Positions 24,256 to 32,800 of a stretch of DNA of 37,017 nt are shown in pieces. The notes under the pieces are model-generated. The model saw only the letters and a list, made by a program, of their open reading frames with translations, ran no database searches and was not told the DNA's origin. The stretch lies in the IMG/VR virus record IMGVR_UViG_3300032214_000356, positions 1 to 37,017 of that record; one strand, 5' to 3'. Positions within the stretch are counted from its first letter, which is position 1. Each line of letters begins with the position of its first letter. A program made the position numbers and the translations under genes. This DNA comes from a virus.

Positions 24256-24269
24256 ACCGCTTCGGCGGT
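24256..24269 (+). other. UUCG tetraloop hairpin
   Basis: ACCGC-TTCG-GCGGT in the 48-base gap between the nozzle and internal virion genes. C(UUCG)G loops are exceptionally stable. No T-run follows, so it is more likely an mRNA stability or processing element than a terminator. Confidence 0.55.
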
Positions 24270-24296
24270 TCACTAACTCAAAGAACAGGACACGCT

Positions 24297-25220
24297 ATGG
24301 GCATTTCAAATCTCGGTGGAATCATCGGGGCATTCGCTGGCTCCAAGATGGAGCGGATGAACAAGAATCAGGGTCTCCAAGACCAAATCGATTCTTCGAC
24401 TAGCGGCATGGACAAGTATCGTCAGGAGGCGGACACCGCTCTTGGCAATTACACCGCCGCGAACCGGACTGCTATTGGCGAGGTCGGCCGACTGAACCAG
24501 CAGACCGAGGGCGAGACCAACCAGATGCTCGGTGGTCTTCGCAATGCCAGCTTCATGGGTGACCGTGAACGGGCTCGTGAGGGCGACCTCAGCGCGCTCC
24601 AGGGTTTTCTTGGTCAGCTTGGTGGCGGCATGTCCAAGGCCGACAAGATGGCGGCTTCCCGGTTGGGTTACGCCGGCAAGGCTTCTGGCACCTACATGGA
24701 CAAGCAGCGTTCCGGCTACGTCGGTGCGTTCGGTGCGCCCATTGCCCAGCAGATCTTCGGCGGACTCAATCAAGCTGCTTCCGGTGCGGGCGCAGAGCGT
24801 GGCGCGAACGTCGGCCAGCAGATGGGGTTGATGCAGTACCGCAACCAGCTGCCGATGAACCTGGCCCAGATGGAGCTCAACCCGCTGCAAGCTCGTCAGC
24901 AGGCTCGTCAGGCTGAGATTGGGCAGCTGAGTGGTCTGTCTGACGTGAACAACTCGAACTTCGCTGGCTTCCAAGAGAAGCAGAACAAGTGGGCCAAGCT
25001 GGGAAGCGCCCTTGATTCCAGCGTGAACAGCGCCATCGACACCGGCATGAGCCTCTACAGCGGCGGAATGCTCGGCAGTGGCGGAATGCTCGGTGGTCTC
25101 ATGGGAGGTCTTGGTGTGGGTGGAGGCGGTCGCCAGCAGCAGGCTCCTACTCCGATGCCAGCCTACGGCTACGCCAACCCGATGATGTACGGCATGCCGA
25201 TGTACGGCCGCCCCTACTGA
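24297..25220 (+). CDS. Putative internal virion protein
   Basis: 307 residues. The N-terminus is Gly/hydrophobic (MGISNLGGIIGAFAGSK), as in T7 gp14-type ejection proteins that insert in the host envelope. The middle (about 30-235) is helical and rich in Gln, Ala, Arg and Gly. Residues about 254-280 form a Gly/Met/Leu stretch (GGMLGSGGMLGGLMGGLG), followed by a Pro/Tyr/Met tail. Amphipathic, Gly-rich, charge-poor composition, together with the position after the nozzle and before two further large proteins, fits an ejected protein that helps build a channel. No motif proves this. The start follows the UUCG hairpin and lacks a clear Shine-Dalgarno. Confidence 0.52.
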   Translation: MGISNLGGIIGAFAGSKMERMNKNQGLQDQIDSSTSGMDKYRQEADTALGNYTAANRTAIGEVGRLNQQTEGETNQMLGGLRNASFMGDRERAREGDLSALQGFLGQLGGGMSKADKMAASRLGYAGKASGTYMDKQRSGYVGAFGAPIAQQIFGGLNQAASGAGAERGANVGQQMGLMQYRNQLPMNLAQMELNPLQARQQARQAEIGQLSGLSDVNNSNFAGFQEKQNKWAKLGSALDSSVNSAIDTGMSLYSGGMLGSGGMLGGLMGGLGVGGGGRQQQAPTPMPAYGYANPMMYGMPMYGRPY

Positions 25221-25254
25221 TCAACCCTGAACAACAACCAGACCAAACACTTTT

Positions 25255-26793
25255 ATGGCAGACGCTTACGGATCAACGCTGGACTCGCTGATGGCCAACA
25301 AGATCGCCCAGCAGGGCGCTCAACAGGCTGAAGCGAACTCGTATCGCAACTTCCTCAATCAGGTGTCCAACACCAACCTGCGCCGCCGCGAGGGTGAAGC
25401 CCTTGATCGTCGGGGAATGGAGGAGTTGGGGATCAGCCGAATGAACGTGTCCGGCCTCAATGACTACCGACGTGGTCAGGTGGATATCGGCATGGAAGAT
25501 GCCCGCACTCGCCGGTATGAGGGTGAGACTGGCCGAGAAGGTATGCGCGGTCTGAATACCTATCGAGGTACTCTCGGTGAGATTGGCAAGACTGATGCCG
25601 CGACCCGTCTGCTGGACACTCAGAACATGGGCAGGTATCGGGATAATTTAACTAACGCCCAGCTTAAGCAAATCGAGTCTCAAGAACGACTTGGAGTGCG
25701 TGGGTTCGACACATCCGAAAGGAATGTTGGTACTCAGGCTGAAGCCCTGAAGTACGGCTATGAGGCTGGTGTCCGAAGCACTGATATTCAGGCTGGCGCA
25801 AGCAAGTTTGACTCCGCAAACCGCCTCAAGGCGGCGTCGCTTGAGTACGACAGGCTGCGTGCTGGCGAGCAACTCGCGTACAATGCAGGCGGTATGGAAG
25901 GGCTTCAGCAGTTTCGCGCCGCCAACAACCCTGGCAGTGAGAACATGCGCCTCATGCGGCAGTCCTATCAGCAGGAGCAGGACGCCCAGCGTCGCAGTGC
26001 TTATGGGTCCACGATGGACCAGCTGAATAAAGACTTCGAGTCTGAAGCGAGTGGCTTGTCGTCATTCATGCCGAACAGCTATCGGACTAAACAGATTATT
26101 GCTGAGCAGGATCGTCTCAAAGCTCTGGGAATGTCCGAAGAACAGGCATACGACGAAGCTCTCGGAACCGTGTCTCGACAAATCGTTGACGCACGTTTCG
26201 GATCTCGCCCCGGAGTTAACGAGATCCTGCGCGAAGACCGCTACGACGTACCTCAAGGTAGTCAACCTCAGGGTCGAGGCATGTCTGCCCCGACTGCTGC
26301 TCCGACCAATGCCGCTCCGACTCGAGTTCTGAATCGCGGTGGTCGTCAGCAGCCGGTGTCGCAGAACCAACCTTCTCAGTACCAAGACGAGCCGGTTGAT
26401 CAGTCTCAGCAGTTTGGTCCTCCGTCCCCAGCTGATGCGTTCGGTTCGCGTATGCAGCAGTTGAGGGGGATGAGGTCTCGGGAAATCTCAAACGCAGGGG
26501 CTGTAGGCGCGTTGACGACACCGTTCTTCGCTGGTGCCGCCGATGCGATGGGTGTCCAACCTGAGCAGGTTGGTGCCAGCAATCGTTACAAGCGCCCTCG
26601 TTCCGTGGTCGCCGACAACTGGAATAATTTCGGCCCTCAGTTCGAGTCGCTTCCTGAGGATGTGCGGAACAGTGTGTACATCAACTCGCTGAACGCGGCG
26701 AGCGACGTTGATGGTCGCTATTCGCCGGCTAACAGTGGCTATCGCGGTCGCGAACTTCCGTCTCTGGACTGGATGACCCGAACGCAACAGTAA
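25255..26793 (+). CDS. Putative internal virion protein
   Basis: 512 residues, helical and rich in Arg, Gln, Gly and Asn. About residues 40-240 contain loosely repeated helical segments built around R-x-x-GE-x-x-R and TYRGTLGEIG/TRLLDTQNMGRYRDNL motifs. Residues about 335-400 are a Pro/Gln/Ala low-complexity linker, and the last about 110 residues look folded (TTPFFAGAADAMGV and onward). No catalytic motif, Cys or membrane helix. It lies between a likely channel protein and the giant peptidase-containing protein, the usual location of ejection proteins in podovirus-like genomes. Family not recognised. No Shine-Dalgarno before the ATG. Confidence 0.52.
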   Translation: MADAYGSTLDSLMANKIAQQGAQQAEANSYRNFLNQVSNTNLRRREGEALDRRGMEELGISRMNVSGLNDYRRGQVDIGMEDARTRRYEGETGREGMRGLNTYRGTLGEIGKTDAATRLLDTQNMGRYRDNLTNAQLKQIESQERLGVRGFDTSERNVGTQAEALKYGYEAGVRSTDIQAGASKFDSANRLKAASLEYDRLRAGEQLAYNAGGMEGLQQFRAANNPGSENMRLMRQSYQQEQDAQRRSAYGSTMDQLNKDFESEASGLSSFMPNSYRTKQIIAEQDRLKALGMSEEQAYDEALGTVSRQIVDARFGSRPGVNEILREDRYDVPQGSQPQGRGMSAPTAAPTNAAPTRVLNRGGRQQPVSQNQPSQYQDEPVDQSQQFGPPSPADAFGSRMQQLRGMRSREISNAGAVGALTTPFFAGAADAMGVQPEQVGASNRYKRPRSVVADNWNNFGPQFESLPEDVRNSVYINSLNAASDVDGRYSPANSGYRGRELPSLDWMTRTQQ

Positions 26794-26859
26794 GTTGGTG
26801 CCTGACATCTGATCCATCAAGGATCTATCACTTCGTTCAGCAAAAAGACCGACACGCCC

Positions 26860-29800
26860 ATGCCCAAGATCATTGCAGTTGAAGGCCACGGAAATCTTCA
26901 GTTTGGCGACGACTGGTCTGATGAACAGATCGACCAGTACGTTGACCAGAACTACTTTAGATCGCCGTCAGTTGCACAGGATCAGGTCGCTCCAGCCGCA
27001 GAGAAACAGGGTATGTGGGACTCGTTCACCAGTGGCTTCGGTCGCGGCTTCGAGGCGGGAGGTATTCCATTCTATAGCGGCGGCAAGGAGGCGGTGAAGT
27101 CAGTCGGTGTGCTGAGTGCTGCACTCGCTGCCCGTGAAGGCACTGCATCAGATGAGCAGATGCAGCGTCTACGTGAGTACAAGGCAGAAGAAGACCGCGC
27201 TGCTGCTGAGGCTGCCGGTCGTGGAACAGCTGAACGGATTGCCTACGGTGTTGGACGTGTTCTCGGCGAGGCTCCCGGCTTCGCTGGCGAACTGGCTCTT
27301 ACCGGAGGCGTTGCAACTGCTGGCGAAAAGGCTGCTGTCAAAGCTGCTGCTGCTGGCGTCAAGGCGCTGGGCAAGGAGACTGCCTACACAGCAACACGCA
27401 AGGCTGCAGACTGGGCTGCTGACAGTGTCAGTGGTCGCATCGTTCGCGGTGTGGCGGGTGCTGCTGCACAGACAGTTCCGTCCGGTGCGGCTCGCATTGT
27501 GTCTGGAACTGCTGAACGGATGACTCCGGGGTTTGATTTGGAGGAGGCACCGGAAGGCACCTACTTCACGGAAACCAAGCAGGCTGATCCGTTCGTAACC
27601 GCAGCCTACAAGGCTCTTGGAGACCAGTTTGTAGAGGTTCTGAGCGAGCGGTCTGGTGGGTTTCTCACCGACATGCTTGGTTCCGGTGCCCGCAAGGTTG
27701 GTCTCGGTGGCACCATCGACTGGGCCTCTGGTCTCAAAAAGGCAGTGGCTGGTCGAGTGGCGCAGAAGTACCCCGGAATGTTCGAGGGGAACGACTTCAT
27801 TGACGCTGTCAGCAAGACCACCAAGTGGGATGGCGTGTTCGGCGAAATGCTGGAGGAGCGTGCCGGTGAACTAGGTCGCGCTGCTATCGGTGTTCAAGAC
27901 TATCAAGCTCCGTCGATGGAGCAGCTGGCCACAGAGGCTCTTGGGTTTGGATTGATCGACGCGGGGTTCAATGGTGCTCGTTTGGCTGCGGCCCTGAGCA
28001 AGAAGGGTCTGTCCAAAGACCAACGCGCACGAACACAGCAAGCTCTCGATGCCGTCACTGCTGCGGAGTCAATCATTCCAGCAGCAACCCCAGTCCAAGA
28101 GGCTGACCCTGCTTCCTCGCTCTACGATTACGATGCTGCCCCTCGTGGACGTGAGAGCGGTCGCACCCGTCCTGCGTGGATGGATCAGGCTGATCAAGCC
28201 ATGGCTGAGGCGAATGCCAAGCTCGAGCGCGAGCAGAACCTCGCTGCTCAACGTGCTTCCACTGGTGTTGCCGGTTCTCTAGCAAGACTTGAGCAAGATC
28301 AGGAAAACCGTTACGGCCCTGGAGCTCGTGGAGAGGTTCCTCAGAAGATGGAGGATGCAGGTATCGACGTGATGCTGCGCCTCTTGGATGAGCGCCAGAA
28401 AGATGAGGCTGCTGCGAACCGCGCTGCCGCTGGTGTTGGCTCAAGGCTCTCACAGCTTGAGGAGAATCAGGCTAACCAGTTCGGCCCAGGTGCTCGTGGC
28501 GAGGTTCCGCAGGTCATTCGGACTGACATCGGCTCCACACTGAGGAAACAGCTGGAAGATGCTCGGAGGCGCGACGAAGATCTAAAGGCCCAGATCGAAG
28601 CTGAGATTGCTGCACGCGCTGAGGCCAAGCGTCTTGCCGCTGAGAAGGCTGCCCGTGAGCAAGCTGCGGCCCAAGCCCGCGCTGCTGCTGAGAAGGCTGC
28701 CCAAGAACAGGCTGCCGCTGAGGCCCGTGCTGCTGCTGAGGCTGCTGCCGCCGCCGCTACCAAGACTTCCCTGCCGACTGAATCCTCGCTACCGGTGGGA
28801 ACCGGGGCTGCTCCTGTGGGTGGTGTCCCAGTTGCGGCCCCGGTCATTTCTTCAAATGGTACACAAATCCAAGCGCCTCCAGCGGCGGCTGTGGCCCCGG
28901 TCCAGCCCGCCAAAACCGAAACGCCTAGTGGGGCAGCAGGTCCGAAAACAACCGCGCCCCAAGGACCAGTAGCCGCGCCCAAGTACACGGACGGCACCGA
29001 GGTCAAGGTTGGCGACACTATTCGCTGGCGCACGGCTGCCGGTAAGAACGAGGTGCTCGGCACCATCGACTCCATCAAGGACGGGGTGCCGCAGGTTCGC
29101 GTCACGCAGCTGTCCAAGAAGGCTCCGAACACCCAGAAGATCGGCAACATTGAACTCAGTGGTGTGTATCCGGTGGTTAACTCCAACCTGCTCGAGAAGC
29201 GCGAGTCGGTGAAGGAGACCGAGAAGAAGAAGGTCGGCCGCCCGTCGAAGATCACACAGACCGACGATGAGAATGTGGCAGCGATCTTGGAGGAGGGTGT
29301 GTCCAATCCTGAGTACGCCAGGTTCTCAGAGCTCATGGAGGGCGCACTCAAGGAGAACGAGGGCGACGAGGAGGCGTTGGAAGCTCTTCGTGAGAAGGTT
29401 GGTACGCGGGCGTCCGTGGCCATGGAAGCCGCGTTCAACCAGCAGACTGCGTTCGACTTCATCGATGGCCAGCCAAGCGTAGTCAACGTCGAGATAGACG
29501 ATGTATTAACAAACTACGATCGCGGCCTGAAAAAGTGGGTACTCAAGAACATCGACAGCAAATCGCCTGTCGGGTTCTCACCCAAGAAGAACCTGGTCAT
29601 CGCGGTTCGCAACTCCCGCAAGAAGTCGCTCATCGAGAAGGCGACCACCTCAATGAGTTCCTCCGTCAACGAAGACGGCGAGGAGAGTTCCCCGATCGAG
29701 CAGTTTGCCCAGCCTGTCCAGAAGGAGAGTGCTGCGTCGCTGGCGTCCATCTTCAGGAATGTTGAGGCGCTTGCTGATGCCGTTGTCTCTGCAATCCAGA

Positions 29801-32800
29801 AGGCCGAGGCTGCTGTGCGTGGGCGTCAGCTGACTCCTGATGAGTTCACCAAGGCTGTCGTCAGTGGATTCAAATCACTGATTCCAAACGCCCCTGCAAA
29901 CGTAGCCGCAACTCTTGAGAGTATCGGTCTCACTGCATCTGGAAACCTTCAAGACATCTACGACGAGAAGGGGATCGATGGCGTTGATAATGCCATCGCT
30001 GAAGGTGAAGCACTCCTAGCCAACGCCGCTTCCCAGGACACCGGCAACCAGTCTCTCCAGCAGGGTGAGACCACGTTGGCTGAAGCCATCGACACAGTGC
30101 TCGCTGGCAACAGTGCCAGTAGTTGGATGCGCGGTATCGCTGAGAAGCTGCTCAAGGCCAAGCTCCGCGCCCGTGTGGTTGTGCTGTCCGATGCCGAGTT
30201 CGACCGCATCGCGCCTCGCCCCGGTCAGTCCGCGTTCTACGACTCCAACCCTCAGTCCGACACGATCTACATCCGCCAGTCCGCTGCGTCGCACGACTAC
30301 TTGGTCATGCACGAGGCGGTCCACGCGGCCACGGTGTACGCGCTGCGCACCAACGTGAAGTTCCGCAACGAGGTTCGCCGGTTGCGCGATACTGCCGTCA
30401 AGGCTCTTGGATCGAACAGCTTCTACGGTCTGCAGGAGCACGGCTCCAACTTCAACAACCTCGCCGAGTTCGTCGGTGAGTCGATGTCCAGTCAGGAGTT
30501 CCGCGACGCGCTTAACGGTGTCACTTCCAAAGATGGTCAGTCACTCTGGGCCAAGTTCCTAAACCTGCTCGGCCGCCTGTTCGGGTTCAAGGGTGAGCAG
30601 AAGACCCTGCTCGACCAGATCGTCAACCTGAGCACCGAGCAGTTCGCGCCCAACGTCGCTCTCAGTGAAGGGGATCAGGGAGTCGGCGAGCTAATGGCTG
30701 CTCCTCAGGTAGAAAACAAGCAGCAGCTGAGCGACCTAACCTCGGTGCCCGGACTCAACGCGGCGAACATCGCTGCGATCGAGAACTTGGCGGCGACGCA
30801 GGCCCAGATGATCCCCGATACGCTGGTCGAGCGAATCGTAAATTCCGGCAAGACGGTTCAGCGAAGCCTGCAGTGGCTGATCGATCAGCGGCTTGTCTCA
30901 ACATCGCCGATGCAGCTTGCATCGATGCCAACATCAACCGATGAGGAGGTTGAGGCTAAGTATCAAGCGTCCCATGCCGTTGACCAGTTGGCTCGCGACG
31001 TTGAGAACGAGCGCACCAAGGTTCTCGATCGGCTTGAGACGCTGCGCCAGAAGTACAGCACATCGATCATCGGCCTGAGGAAAAAACTCGCCTCCGCTAA
31101 TGTCAAAGTGGCTGCAACAACTGGTGTAGTAGACAACCTTGTTGAAGACTACAAAGAATACGTGCGCGAGTCGGTTCTGACTGGCGGAAAACTGACCGTG
31201 TCTCAGAGGGCTGCTGTCGAACAAGCCGCCGAGATCGTTCGCCGCACTCACAAGCAGTCGGACCAGATGAGAAAAGCGATTTCTGCAATCGCTGAAGGTG
31301 TCACCGATGCTGAGCTCAATGCTGCTCAGACCAACGACGACATCATCAACATCATCACCACCCGCAATCTGCTGGATCAGAAGGTTCTGCCAGAGACGAT
31401 CACCGCGTTGTTCACTGCTGGCTCTTCTGGAAGCACCCCGTTGCAATCCATGCGCCGGCTGATCCCCGCGTTGAAGATGATCAAGAGGATCAACTCCAAC
31501 ATCGCCGTGGTGAAGGCTTCGATCGACGGGTTCGAGGCGGCTGTTGCTGGCATGACCGGCAACAAGAAGCGCAAGGTGAACCCTCGCGCTTTCGCACGGC
31601 TCTATCGCCGAGTGCTGGCCAAGCAGTCTGAGGCAATCGAGGAGGCGCGCCTGCTGGACAACACCATCAACCGGATGGAGCGCAGCATCCTCCGCGCTGT
31701 TGATGAGCTCAGCATCTACGACGCGCTCACCGCATCGCCTGAGTTCAGCACTCAGCACGAAGAGGCGATCCGCAACCTGAACATCCTGTCCAGCAATGCC
31801 GGCGACTACGGCGGCGCTGAGGGATCGAAGAGCGATCGCAAGCTCACCTACAAGATTGGCTCCCAGCTGTATACGTTGGAGTACAGTGCTGATCCGGCTG
31901 TCAACGCGAACAACAACGCGGTCGTGATGAGTGCGCTCACCGCGATTGAGAACGAGCTCAAGAAGCCATTGAGTGCGATCGACCGCTTCAAGCTGAAGTG
32001 GATGCGCACCAAGCTGACGTTGTTCTCCAACCCGATGGGAGACGCCGCGCTGGCAATCAACAGCTTCGACATTATCAACCGTCTGCGTGTTGCGATTCCG
32101 ATCCTCACGCCGCTGATCGATCGTGCATACGTCCTGTCTTTGATGCCTGGAACTGTCGGCAAGGAACTCCGCCTCCTGCTCAAGGTCTCCATGTCTGTTG
32201 CCTCTGGAATCGAGGCGGCACGGATGAACCCACGGTTTGGCGAGTACGCAATCAACCTCGCTGTCGATAACGCTATCAAGAGCCATCCGGGTCTTGACGC
32301 TCGCACATGGGACAAGGAAGTCCTCAACGAGTTCCTTGGCAGCAATCAGGAGCGCATCGGTCGCAACCTCAAGGTTGGTGACACCACCGCTTTCGGACAT
32401 GTCATAACCAAGGAAGACGTGAAGGCGGCTGAGCTTCAGGCTCGGTTCGCTGATGCGATCTACAAGGCTGCTCGCGGTTCTGAGAACGGCGGCATCGCCA
32501 TGTACTATCCGACGCTGGTGCAGGAGTCGTTCATTGTGAACGGCGAGAAGCGCAGTCGCTTCCGATACGCTTACGCTGGTGGTGCATTCACCACTCCGAT
32601 GACTCTGGATCGCAGTGAGCTTCCCGGAAGAGTGCGAGACATGGCTCAGCAGTGGCAGAATGAGGGTAAGAGCCTTTCCACTGCTTACGCCAATCGGCTG
32701 GCCCTGTTGCAGCAACGCAAGTGGTTCGTCAATTTTGCGCTCAAGCACGTCATGGAGATGAGCCCTCTGTACAAGAGGAACTCTCCGTACTTGAAGATCT

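Noticed and set aside
26811-26825. GATCC-ATCAA-GGATC inverted repeat before the giant gene, with a possible CTGACA/TATCAC promoter
   Set aside because: Stem only 5 bp and promoter match weak; could be chance in a 66-base gap.
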